Of a DNA stretch of 64,000 nucleotides, positions 39,097 through 46,719 are shown one piece after another. The stretch is from Burkholderia pseudomultivorans (GTDB taxonomy: Bacteria > Pseudomonadota > Gammaproteobacteria > Burkholderiales > Burkholderiaceae), in the NCBI RefSeq assembly GCF_902499075.1, contig NZ_CABVPP010000011.1, positions 1-64,000 of the forward strand. Direction: 5' to 3'. The position numbers and the translations under genes were made by a program. The notes beneath the pieces were generated by a model, which worked only from the letters and a program-made list of their open reading frames with translations, did not search any database and was not told the DNA's origin. The stretch's first letter is position 1; every line of letters begins with the position of its first letter.

Positions 39097-39723
39097 ATGA
39101 TCTTGCCCCCATTTGACCCGCCGAAGTTCGACGAGATGTCGACATGGTGGCGCACCTGCACTTACGCCGAGGTTCACCGTCTGATCCTCGAAGTGCTACA
39201 CCTACGCATCACGTTGCGGGAAATGAGCGAACTTACCGGGCACGCCACTCGAATGATCGCGTACCTGGAACGAGCCGACGAACTGAAATACGCCGCACCG
39301 CTGCGCCGGCTGACGATCAAGCTCGACAAAGAGATCATGCGATCGGGTCGGCTCGGGAACCCACGCGCGCAACTTGCGCCGTTCTCCGACGAATGGCGCG
39401 CGCGCGAAGCGATGAAAAATCGGCTCCGTGACACCCCCGGTGAGCCCGATCCCGGCTCCGATAAAGCGACGAAGCTGCCCGAGTTTCAACGACTGACATG
39501 GGCCCACCTGCGCGAGGCTTGGAGCGCCACAAGCTACAAGAAAAATCGCCCGTTATCGCTCGAGCAGCGTTTCGTGCTGGAAGTCGTCCATGTACGCCGG
39601 ACGATGCGGCTTATGGATAAGATGGTCTGCGCCGCCGAGCTGGAACTGAAGAAGAACGGCTATCCCGACTCGTTCGCACTCGACCAGCTCCGTCGCATGA
39701 TTGAATGCGTTCGCGAGGGTTGA
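39097..39723 (+). CDS. Unknown phage protein with an internal duplication
   Basis: A 208-residue protein. The start MILPPFDPPKFDEM at 39097 is 15 nt after the LexA-type box; the frame is open further upstream, but that part overlaps the divergent operon. Two related helical units are seen: LILEVLHLRITLREMSELTG (about 31-50) and FVLEVVHVRRTMRLMDKMVC (about 160-179), each preceded by an aromatic segment (STWWRTCTYAE; LTWAHLREAW). No known family. It is the only plus-strand gene of the prophage between 38 kb and the window end and converges on the Dam gene. Confidence 0.6.
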   Translation: MILPPFDPPKFDEMSTWWRTCTYAEVHRLILEVLHLRITLREMSELTGHATRMIAYLERADELKYAAPLRRLTIKLDKEIMRSGRLGNPRAQLAPFSDEWRAREAMKNRLRDTPGEPDPGSDKATKLPEFQRLTWAHLREAWSATSYKKNRPLSLEQRFVLEVVHVRRTMRLMDKMVCAAELELKKNGYPDSFALDQLRRMIECVREG

Positions 39724-39741
39724 CATCGCGCTCACCGTGCA

Positions 39742-39769
39742 ATGCCGGCGCGAAAGTCCGCGCCGGCAT
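39742..39769. terminator. Hairpin between convergent genes
   Basis: A perfect 11-bp inverted repeat ATGCCGGCGCG / CGCGCCGGCAT with a 6-nt loop lies between the stop of the 208-residue gene (39723) and the stop of the methylase gene (39776). There is no T-run, so it is a weak or bidirectional stop candidate. Confidence 0.5.
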
Positions 39770-39775
39770 CGTGGG

Positions 39776-40564
39776 TCAGAACAGTCCTGCGGGCTGCGCT
39801 GAGTCATCCCAACTGAAAATAATCAGCTCGTTTCGAGCGACGCCCTTCCCGCCTCCAACCGTGTACTGGATCGGCACAGTCTCGATGTGAAATCCGTCGA
39901 ACACGCGTCGAATATCCGGATGGTCGTTGAGACTCACGATCGCGCGCCCCTTGATCGACCGCAGCCGCTGCGCCATCTTCTCGTACTCGGCGAACGGGAA
40001 CGACACGCCATAGCCCTCCGTCTCGTAGTACGGCGGGTCCAGGTAGAACAGCGTATGCGGCCGGTCGTAGCGATCGATGCAAGCAGCCCAATCCAGACGC
40101 TCCACGAACGTGTTCGCCAGACGCAGGTGCGCCGCAGACAGTTCTTCCTCGATGCGCAGCAGGTTCAGGCCCGGCAGCGTTGTCGTCGCTGTCCCGAACG
40201 TCTGCCCCTCCAGCTTTCCGCCAAAGCAACTTTTCTGCAGGTAGTAGAACCGGGCCGCACGCTGGATATCGGTCAGCGTTTCCGGGATCGTCTGTTTCAG
40301 CCATTCGAATACCTGCCGGCTGGTCAGTGCCCATTTGAACTGCCGCACGAATTCCTCGAGGTGATGCTGCACGACGCGGTATAGGTTGATCAGCTCACCG
40401 TTCACGTCGTTGATCACCTCGACCTTTGCAGGCGGCCGCAGGAAATACAACGCCGCCCCGCCCGCGAACACTTCGACATAGCAGTCGTGCGCCGGGAAAC
40501 GCGGGATAAGGTGATCTGCCAGACGGCGCTTGCCGCCGATCCAAGGAATGATGGGATTTGCCAT
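39776..40564 (-). CDS. DNA adenine methylase (D12 class, Dam-like)
   Basis: A 262-residue N6-adenine methyltransferase starting MANPIIPWIGGKRRLADHL. The SAM-binding motif I is VEVFAGGAALY (about 31-40) and the catalytic motif IV is DPPY at 176-179, with KSCFGGKLEGQTFG between them as in phage Dam enzymes. Target sequence cannot be read from the protein. It lies at the end of the late region past the lysis genes and an intervening hairpin, and no cognate endonuclease is adjacent, so it probably protects phage DNA from restriction. Confidence 0.9.
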   Translation of the reverse strand: MANPIIPWIGGKRRLADHLIPRFPAHDCYVEVFAGGAALYFLRPPAKVEVINDVNGELINLYRVVQHHLEEFVRQFKWALTSRQVFEWLKQTIPETLTDIQRAARFYYLQKSCFGGKLEGQTFGTATTTLPGLNLLRIEEELSAAHLRLANTFVERLDWAACIDRYDRPHTLFYLDPPYYETEGYGVSFPFAEYEKMAQRLRSIKGRAIVSLNDHPDIRRVFDGFHIETVPIQYTVGGGKGVARNELIIFSWDDSAQPAGLF

Positions 40565-40589
40565 TGTGAAAGCCGTTTTTAAACTTGGT

Positions 40590-40699
40590 GTAGAATCCGG
40601 CCCGCCTACGTAGGTAAACAGGGCTTTGGCTGATTCACTGGCTCGCTCAGTGGAAAGGCGACCGGGAGAATGCGCGAACACTCCCCCGGTCGCCCTGTT
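40590..40699 (+). ncRNA. Candidate small RNA or structured leader between the methylase and lysis genes
   Basis: On plus, TGTAGAAT (40589-40596) resembles a -10 box. It is followed by a perfect palindrome CCTACGTAGG (40605-40614), a hairpin CACTG-gctcgct-CAGTG (about 40636-40652), and a long GC-rich hairpin GGCGACCGGG...CCCGGTCGCC (40657-40694) ending in CTGTTTCTTTC. No -35 box is convincing and no protein is encoded. The final hairpin can also terminate the minus-strand lysis operon. The layout resembles small antisense RNAs of phages but this is not shown. Confidence 0.35.
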
Positions 40700-40732
40700 T
40701 CTTTCGAGACCGCCCCGGCCTCGATCGCCGCG

Positions 40733-41227
40733 CTACTGCGGCAAATTGGATTGCGCGTCGCCGATCAACGCGTCGTAACTACGCTCGCACTGCTGGCCGG
40801 CGATGCCCCGTTCGTCAGCGATCTTCGCCAGCTCTCCCGCGCGCTCGTCAGCCCGGCCGAACAGGTCGGCAAGCAGATCGAGGGAGTCGCCGGTTGCCGC
40901 GCCTCCGGCCGCAGCGCCGGCACGTCGAGCGTCGGCAACGAGCGCGGCGACTTGCTTGCGCAGCCCGTCAGCAACACCGTCGGCAACAGCAGCATCAGCG
41001 CGTGCCTGATCACGTTCTTTCGCAGCATCGGTTGCGATCTCCTGTTGTGCCACCAATCGGCGGCCATATTCATCACGTTCAGCGCGGAGATGGTCGATCT
41101 GCCGCGCCTGATCGGCGACCGTCGCGGACTGATCCGCATCACGGTGCCCCTTCGAATAGCCGGCAGCAGCGCCGACGAAGACGGCCGCGATGAGCGCGAG
41201 CCAGAGTCGAGGATCGAACCACGTCAT
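40733..41227 (-). CDS. Spanin inner-membrane subunit (Rz)
   Basis: A 164-residue type II membrane protein: MTWFDPRLWLALIAAVFVGAAAGYSKG gives one N-terminal span, followed by a long Ala/Asp/Arg-rich coiled-coil periplasmic part (about residues 30-120). With Rz1 it fuses inner and outer membranes in the last step of lysis. The start ATG overlaps the endolysin stop by 4 bp (ATGA). The frame continues upstream through the endolysin gene, which is rejected. Confidence 0.85.
   Translation of the reverse strand: MTWFDPRLWLALIAAVFVGAAAGYSKGHRDADQSATVADQARQIDHLRAERDEYGRRLVAQQEIATDAAKERDQARADAAVADGVADGLRKQVAALVADARRAGAAAGGAATGDSLDLLADLFGRADERAGELAKIADERGIAGQQCERSYDALIGDAQSNLPQ
40765..41028 (-). CDS. 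Spanin outer-membrane lipoprotein (Rz1), embedded in Rz
   Basis: An 87-residue lipoprotein in a different frame wholly inside the Rz gene. It starts MLRKNVIRHALMLLLPTVLLTGCASK: a basic n-region, hydrophobic core and lipobox LTGC. The mature part is Pro/Ser-rich as in Rz1 proteins (SPRSLPTLDVPALRPEARQP). Nested Rz/Rz1 pairs are a hallmark of phage spanins, so the frame is accepted despite full overlap. Confidence 0.8.
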   Translation of the reverse strand: MLRKNVIRHALMLLLPTVLLTGCASKSPRSLPTLDVPALRPEARQPATPSICLPTCSAGLTSARESWRRSLTNGASPASSASVVTTR

Positions 41228-41643
41228 GCGCCGCTCCGCATCGTCGACGCGAGGCGCTTCGCCCGATCGCCGACCTGTCGCGCCCACAGGCTGTCGAGCA
41301 TCTCGACTGCCGCTGCGTTCCAGTCGCCTCTTTGCGTCGCCGCGAGAAACTTGCGGAACCCGAGCAACCGGCCCTGCATGTTGAACGCCATATTCATCAT
41401 CACGCGCTGACGCACCGGATCGAGCGACCGCCACCACGGCAGGTTGCGATCGAGCCACGCCTCAGTTTCCTCGACGTCGTTTTCGTACATCAAATCGATC
41501 TCGTTATCGCGGAACCCCTTGTCGGTCAGATTGCGGCCAATTCCGCCCGACACCTTGCCGACCGTGTCGGTATAGATCCGATACCGCCGGCCCTCATCGC
41601 GCGCCAGTTCGGCCTTCAGCTTGACCCCGTCGTACTTACCCAT
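41224..41643 (-). CDS. Endolysin (T4-type lysozyme, glycoside hydrolase 24)
   Basis: A 139-residue muramidase. The catalytic region ARDEGRRYRIYTDTVGKVSGGIG contains Glu17 and Asp26 with the T4 lysozyme spacing; the third position (Thr in T4) is Ser32. It cleaves the glycan strands of peptidoglycan. There is no signal peptide, so release depends on the holin. It overlaps the holin gene by 8 bp and the Rz gene by 4 bp, forming a compact lysis cassette. Confidence 0.92.
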   Translation of the reverse strand: MGKYDGVKLKAELARDEGRRYRIYTDTVGKVSGGIGRNLTDKGFRDNEIDLMYENDVEETEAWLDRNLPWWRSLDPVRQRVMMNMAFNMQGRLLGFRKFLAATQRGDWNAAAVEMLDSLWARQVGDRAKRLASTMRSGA

Positions 41644-41929
41644 TCTTGCTTCCTCCGAAAAGTTGCTTTGCCTTCCTGCGCAGCAGGATCTCCAGGTACT
41701 GCGATCCGACGATGCCGAACGCGCTCCCGATCCCGAGCAACGCGATCGGCGGCAGGTCGGGGATCTGCAGCAGCGCGATGCCCGCGACCATCGACGTCGC
41801 CGACCCCAACACGGCCCGGCCAGCGACGAGCCGGAACGTCAACTGCTCGCTACCCACCAACACCTTCGCGATCCCGATCAATCCGCCCATAACGATCAGC
41901 TCCAGAATCGTTTTTTCATGCTCTTGCAT
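41636..41929 (-). CDS. Probable phage holin
   Basis: A 97-residue protein starting MQEHEKTILELIVMGGLIG, with two or three predicted membrane spans (about 10-27, 40-60, 66-84) and a basic C-terminal tail LLRRKAKQLFGG. Size, topology and its place immediately before the endolysin gene, overlapping by 8 bp, point to the holin that times lysis. The ATG at 41929 is preferred over an upstream start at 41989 that adds a hydrophilic stretch. Confidence 0.82.
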   Translation of the reverse strand: MQEHEKTILELIVMGGLIGIAKVLVGSEQLTFRLVAGRAVLGSATSMVAGIALLQIPDLPPIALLGIGSAFGIVGSQYLEILLRRKAKQLFGGSKNG

Positions 41930-42015
41930 CGGTTCCCCTTGTCCCGATAAAAAGAAAGACCGCTCCGGTTTCCCGTGAGCGGCCTGCAACTACAGTGCGC
42001 GACGCGTAACCTGCG

Positions 42016-43065
42016 CTACTTCGGCGCCGGCACCACCAGATCGATCTTCTTGCCCTTCTTCTTCCCGTGCCCGACTTTCGCTTTCCCCTTATTCCCTCCG
42101 TTCAGTGTGACCACCGTGATCCACCCGCGTGACGCGAACGAGTGCTCCACCGACTCGATCAGGAACTCGCCATCCACGCCGGTCTTGAAGCCCTTGAGCG
42201 CGATCGTCTTTTCAGCCGACAGATCTGCCCGGCCGCGCATCGTCAGCCGGCTCGTCGACGTGTGCCGATTGAGTGTCGCCAAGCGCGACTTCGCACCGGC
42301 TTTCGCCGCCTCCGGACTCGCGAACGCATGCCGTTCCGTATGCACCGCGGACGCACCTGGCGGAGCGTCTGGATTCGGGATCGTCAGATCGATCTTCTTC
42401 CCCGTCTTGCGGTCGTGCACCTTCGTACGAACGGCCGCGAAGCTCGCGCGATCCGGGAAATTGATGTCGTAGTCGAGCAAATCGCCGGGGGTGAGTGTCA
42501 CGATCGGCAGCGGCTTGCCGCTCGCGCTCTTGCCGCCCCCACGCGGCAACACGATAAGCTTGCCAGCCTTGACCGTCGCCGTCGCACCGTACTGGCGAGC
42601 CACCCGCGTGATGAAATGCAGATCGCTCTCGCCGAACTGGTCGATACGCGGCACGACGACGTCGACGTCGCACGCGGCCGACCATTTGTTGCGACGCGCG
42701 ACGTCGCCGACGATGTCGGCCAGCTTCGCATTCGACCAGCTGCCGTAGCGCTGCGTCTTCGACGTCGCACGCATATTCGCGGGCTTCCCACGAATCACGA
42801 CGCTCGCCGGCGGCCCGCGCACACCGATCTCGTCGACCGCATACTCGCCGAGCATCGACAGTCCCTGCTCGTCCCATCCGATCGACACCTTCAACGTTGC
42901 GCCCTTCGGCGGAAACTCGATGCGGCCGTCGCGATCGTCGAGCGTGATCGTGCATTCATCTGCGTCTAGACCGGGTTTGTCGACCGCGCGGATCTCCAGC
43001 ACGCGGTCCTGTATCACCTTGGTCACGTCCGAGCCGTTAGCGATCACCTGAAATATCGCTTCCAT
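42016..43065 (-). CDS. Baseplate/tail protein, late control D family (P2 gpD)
   Basis: A 349-residue gpD-family tail protein. It has the usual features DLHFITRVARQYGATATVKAGKLIVLPRG and LTPGDLLDYDINFPDR, a region of hub-type beta-barrels, and a Lys/Gly-rich C terminus (KGKAKVGHGKKKGKKIDLV). In P2-like phages gpD is part of the tail hub at the end of the tape measure. ATG at 43065 follows an in-frame GTG. It is downstream of X and U and is the last morphogenesis gene before lysis. Confidence 0.88.
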   Translation of the reverse strand: MEAIFQVIANGSDVTKVIQDRVLEIRAVDKPGLDADECTITLDDRDGRIEFPPKGATLKVSIGWDEQGLSMLGEYAVDEIGVRGPPASVVIRGKPANMRATSKTQRYGSWSNAKLADIVGDVARRNKWSAACDVDVVVPRIDQFGESDLHFITRVARQYGATATVKAGKLIVLPRGGGKSASGKPLPIVTLTPGDLLDYDINFPDRASFAAVRTKVHDRKTGKKIDLTIPNPDAPPGASAVHTERHAFASPEAAKAGAKSRLATLNRHTSTSRLTMRGRADLSAEKTIALKGFKTGVDGEFLIESVEHSFASRGWITVVTLNGGNKGKAKVGHGKKKGKKIDLVVPAPK

Positions 43066-43074
43066 CACACCTCG

Positions 43075-43281
43075 CTATGTCCAGAGCTGGACCGATTCAA
43101 CACGCGGCGCATCGAGATCCGGCAGCAGGATCTCGACGCCGGCCGGGAACGGCTGCGGCAGAGCCGCAAGTCCCGGATTCGCGTCGTACACGGCCTCGAC
43201 CGTGCCCTGTAACGTCCCGTAGTACCGGAAGCAGAGCGTATCGAGCACGTCGCCGTCAGACGTTCTTAAAGTCTTCGCCAT
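43075..43281 (-). CDS. Tail protein X
   Basis: A 68-residue LysM-like tail protein: MAKTLRTSDGDVLDTLCFRYYGTLQGTVEAVYDANPGLA and a final FPAGVEILLPDL typical of phage tail protein X. It is 9 nt from gpD and overlaps the end of the U gene by 26 bp. In P2 the X gene is in the head-lysis region; here it is between U and D. Confidence 0.88.
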   Translation of the reverse strand: MAKTLRTSDGDVLDTLCFRYYGTLQGTVEAVYDANPGLAALPQPFPAGVEILLPDLDAPRVESVQLWT

Positions 43282-44134
43282 AGCGGCCGAACTCCACCGA
43301 GAAAGTTTGCTTGCGCGGCATGCCGTCGACGAGCAGTGCGTCCTGCTCCTCCTCGATCGACTGCAAGAGCCACCGTCCGAGCACATCGCCGTCGCCCGTC
43401 GTGAGCTGCACGGGCTTCATGCGCCCGCCGATTTCCCGCAGCCGGTTGATCTGCTTCGTACCGGCCCCGAGCGCCGGAAATACGACACCCGACAGGGTGA
43501 TCGTCTCGCCCCCTTCACTGACCGCCTGCAGCGCCTCCTGACGGTTCAGACGCTCCTGCGGCGCCACGCGATACCGCGTCGCCCGTCGCAGCTTGTCGTA
43601 CGCAGCCGTCGACAGATTGAAGTGGAATGCGTCGCCGGCATCGGTCGTCATCGACATGAGGTGCGGCGTGCTCGACGTCGCACCATCGAATATCCCGGAC
43701 ACCATTGAACCGATCCCTGTCGACGTGATCACGTTCATCACCGCCGAATCCTTCAGACCGACCGACGCGTTGAACTGATTCCATGCCCCGCCGAGCGCCG
43801 ACTTCACGCTGTCGGCGGCAGCCCGCACAAGGGGGAAATTCGATCCGTCGATAGCTGTCAGGATCGCGCCGACCGACGCTTGTGCCGCGTTGAAGCTGCG
43901 CAGCACCGTGCCGACCTGCGGAAACAGATCGCCGGCCAGCGGGATCGCACCGCTCGCGCCAGTCAACAGCTCGGCCGCGCTGCTCAGATTGCCCGTCGCG
44001 AGCCGCTGCAGCATGTCGACCGTCGACATGCTCGCCGCACGATTCCGGTCGAAGATGCGGACCATCTGGCGCACGCGCTCGGTCGCAATCCCTGCCTGCG
44101 TCGCCGCGCCCGTGATCTGTCGAACCACATCCAT
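43256..44134 (-). CDS. Tail protein U family with long N-terminal extension
   Basis: A 292-residue protein. The C-terminal ~125 residues match P2 gpU: FHFNLSTAAYDKLRRATRYRVAPQERLNRQEALQ, ETITLSGVVFPALGAGTKQINRLREIGGR and GRWLLQSIEEEQDALLVDGMPRKQTFSVEFGRYGED. The N-terminal ~160 residues (VVRQITGAATQAGIATERVRQ...) are extra compared with the usual 130-160-residue gpU and are Ala/Ser-rich and helical. The whole is one continuous frame between tape measure and X. Confidence 0.82.
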   Translation of the reverse strand: MDVVRQITGAATQAGIATERVRQMVRIFDRNRAASMSTVDMLQRLATGNLSSAAELLTGASGAIPLAGDLFPQVGTVLRSFNAAQASVGAILTAIDGSNFPLVRAAADSVKSALGGAWNQFNASVGLKDSAVMNVITSTGIGSMVSGIFDGATSSTPHLMSMTTDAGDAFHFNLSTAAYDKLRRATRYRVAPQERLNRQEALQAVSEGGETITLSGVVFPALGAGTKQINRLREIGGRMKPVQLTTGDGDVLGRWLLQSIEEEQDALLVDGMPRKQTFSVEFGRYGEDFKNV

Positions 44135-44144
44135 TGCACCTCCC

Positions 44145-46577
44145 TTACATGTGTGGCGAATCGAACATGGCCGTTCGCGCGTTCGCCTTGCGTTGATGCT
44201 CGTCCATCATCCGGCTTAGCGCCGGACTGACCTGCGCGAGGAACTTGTTCGCCATGTCGGCGTCGCTCGCCTCGATCTTCACGTGGAAGACCGGTGCGAA
44301 GGTGTTTTGCTGCTCGATACGCGGCCCCGGTCGAGCGCCGACGCCGGCTGCCTCCGGCACGAGCGCCTTCGCTTTGGCAATTGCCGCAGCGTCTGCTGGC
44401 GTCTCGTCTCGCTTCCTGTCCAGCACCTTGCGCGAGATGGCGCTGAACAGCTTGTCGCCCGCGAACGTGCCGACCGCACCGCCGATCACGCCCAACACCG
44501 CCGAGCCAATCGGGCCGCCGAGCGCACCGATCATCGCGCCGACCTTCGCGCCCATCACGCCACCGGCGAGGCTGCCTGCGATGCCCGCGAACCGGTTCGC
44601 CTTCTGCGTGCTGCTATCGGTGCTCGACGCGACGGCGTATGCTTCACGCGCGGCGAGGCCGAGCTTCAGCACGGTGCCGGCGACGGCGAGCTTGCCGGCG
44701 TACGGTGCCACGCGGCCGAACAGCGCCCGGCCGGCATTGAAGATGCGCCCGATGCGCCCTGCCCGAGCCGCACCACGTGCTGCGCGACCAGCCCCACCAC
44801 CGCCGACGAGATCGCCCAGCCCGCCACCGCCGAGACCACCGCCGGGCAGGTTGACGACGAACACGCGCTGCACGCCACCGGCAGCACCCGCAGCCCCGCC
44901 GAGCGCATCGAGCGCCCGGCCCACGACACCGGCGGCCCTGCCACCACGTTCAGCGGCCGCACGACCGCCTCGCGCGAGCACCGTGCCGCGCGCTATGTCG
45001 ACCGCGCCCCGGCCGATACTCCAAAGTGCCTTTGCACCACGGAACGCGAGCGCTGCGCCTGCGATACCGACGACGGCTGCCGTCGCCTTCGGTGCGGCGT
45101 CTGCGACGGACTGGATACCACTTCCGAGTCCCTTCGCGCCCTCGCCAATGCGATCCGTGACCGGACGAAGCGCGTCGCCGATACTCCGCATCGCGTCATC
45201 CCACCGCTGCCCGACCTCGCTCCAGATCTGCTTGGACGTCTCGCGACGCGCCTCCAGATCCTTTTGGATCTCGCCACTCGCCTGCTGCGCGTTGCGCTTC
45301 AGGTTCGCGTACAGGTCCGCGTTCTGCATGTACGCTGTCAGCGCCGCCTTGACCTGCATGTCGTTGAACAGGTCGCCGGTCTTCATCGTCTCGGCAAACG
45401 CGGCCATCTGCGCCTGACGCTTGGCCGGATCCATCTCCGAATTGAACTGCTTCGCTGCCGTCGCGAGCTGCTTCGCCTTGGCCGGATCGACGCGCTCGAT
45501 GTATGCGCGTGCGAGGACGAACGATGCTTCGAGCGTTGACCAGCCCTTGCCGATCGCTTCGCGCATCTTCGCCTGATAGTCGACGCCGGCCTTCGCATAG
45601 TTCCGCTCGGTCTCGCCCGAACCGATCTTCGAAAACCAGTTCTTCAGGTTGTTCGCCGCTTCGTCGGAGCTGCCCGCAGTCTTCATCTGCACCTGGAGCA
45701 TCGCCCCGAGCTGCGTCACCGAGTCCTGCCCCGTGATGCCGATCTTCTTCATCTCCGCGAGCAGCACCGGGAACCATCGCGCCATGTCGACCGATTCGAA
45801 CGAGCCTTCTTTGCCGAGGTACGCGATCGCCTCCAACGCCTTCGCCATCTGGCGCGGGTCCACGATCTCCGCGTTCTGCTGCAGCGCCTGAATCATCTTC
45901 GCGGTTTCGACCGTCGTCGCCCCTTGGCCGATCGAAAACTTCGCAACCAGCGGCGCGAAGTTCAGCGCCCGGTCCAGATCCATGCCGCCCGCAACCATCT
46001 GGTTCACCGCATCGGCCAGCTCGTTGCGACCGATGCCGTTCGCAGCGGCATCACGCCGGATACGCACACCCATCGCAGCCTCTTCCTGCGTACGCGCAAT
46101 ACCGGCCTTGATCGCGATGTCGCGAATGATCGCCTGATAGTTCGCCGCAATCGTCGCCGGCACCGCGACCGCCGCAGTCAGCTTCACCGCGTCGCCGATC
46201 ACGCCCCGCCCGGCCTCCTTGCCGGCCGCCAGCCGCCCGTATCCGGACGCTTTCAGCTCCAGCCCCCGCGTCGTGCGGCCGAGCCGCACATACGCGCGAT
46301 CGAGCCGGTCGACCTCGATCCCGGCATCCCGCAGCGACTTCAGATTGCTATCAAGCTTGCGGCGGATGCCGTCCGCCGCGCTGTCGCCCGCCAGGTGCAG
46401 CCGGCGGAACTCATCCTGCAGGCGCATCGTCTCGCCGATCTGGCGCTGCCAGAGCCGCGAGTCGTTCGCCCGCTTCTTCATCGCGTCGATCTTCGACGAC
46501 GTGTCGGTAATCGCCTTGCCGAACGTCGCCGACACGGCTCCGCCGATCACGATGCCAAGTGCTAGGTCTTTCGCCAT
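44145..46577 (-). CDS. Tail tape measure protein (P2 gpT-like)
   Basis: An 810-residue protein that sets tail length and is delivered at injection. The N terminus MAKDLALGIVIGGAVSATFGKAI is followed by long helical stretches (residues ~30-470, including TMRLQDEFRRLHLAGD and the TP901-type tape measure region with QALQQNAEIVDPRQMAKALE), then Ala/Gly-rich hydrophobic segments (about 480-520 and 640-740) that may span membranes. It is the largest late gene, placed between E/E' and U as in P2. Confidence 0.93.
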   Translation of the reverse strand: MAKDLALGIVIGGAVSATFGKAITDTSSKIDAMKKRANDSRLWQRQIGETMRLQDEFRRLHLAGDSAADGIRRKLDSNLKSLRDAGIEVDRLDRAYVRLGRTTRGLELKASGYGRLAAGKEAGRGVIGDAVKLTAAVAVPATIAANYQAIIRDIAIKAGIARTQEEAAMGVRIRRDAAANGIGRNELADAVNQMVAGGMDLDRALNFAPLVAKFSIGQGATTVETAKMIQALQQNAEIVDPRQMAKALEAIAYLGKEGSFESVDMARWFPVLLAEMKKIGITGQDSVTQLGAMLQVQMKTAGSSDEAANNLKNWFSKIGSGETERNYAKAGVDYQAKMREAIGKGWSTLEASFVLARAYIERVDPAKAKQLATAAKQFNSEMDPAKRQAQMAAFAETMKTGDLFNDMQVKAALTAYMQNADLYANLKRNAQQASGEIQKDLEARRETSKQIWSEVGQRWDDAMRSIGDALRPVTDRIGEGAKGLGSGIQSVADAAPKATAAVVGIAGAALAFRGAKALWSIGRGAVDIARGTVLARGGRAAAERGGRAAGVVGRALDALGGAAGAAGGVQRVFVVNLPGGGLGGGGLGDLVGGGGAGRAARGAARAGRIGRIFNAGRALFGRVAPYAGKLAVAGTVLKLGLAAREAYAVASSTDSSTQKANRFAGIAGSLAGGVMGAKVGAMIGALGGPIGSAVLGVIGGAVGTFAGDKLFSAISRKVLDRKRDETPADAAAIAKAKALVPEAAGVGARPGPRIEQQNTFAPVFHVKIEASDADMANKFLAQVSPALSRMMDEHQRKANARTAMFDSPHM

Positions 46578-46587
46578 ATCGGCCCCT

Positions 46588-46719
46588 TCAGTCCGTCAGC
46601 CACCAGAGCATGTCGTCGACCGTCATCTCGTCAATCGAGGTCGGCGACATGCCGTACTCACACGCGAGGCGCTTCGCCAGCGCCTTGAGCGTCTTTCGGT
46701 CCAGCTTTGCGTACGGATC
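46588..46719 (-). CDS. Tail assembly chaperone extension E' (expressed by frameshift)
   Basis: A 43-residue segment DPYAKLDRKTLKALAKRLACEYG...MLWWLTD in the +1 frame relative to E, matching the P2 E' (GpE) family with its Trp-rich end. It has no good start codon or ribosome site of its own; an in-frame ATG codon is far inside E. It is expected as the C-terminal part of an E-E' fusion of 123 residues made by slippage at 46721. Confidence 0.8.
   Translation of the reverse strand, partial: DPYAKLDRKTLKALAKRLACEYGMSPTSIDEMTVDDMLWWLTD

Noticed and set aside
39742-39769. A possible CRISPR or repeat unit because of the perfect 11-bp inverted repeat
   Set aside because: Only a single copy with no spaced repeats nearby. 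No CRISPR array was seen anywhere in the window.
44283-45539. A 418-codon plus-strand frame inside the tape measure gene
   Set aside because: Cys/Arg-rich antisense shadow of the tape measure protein; no start signal and no phage gene is expected on that strand.
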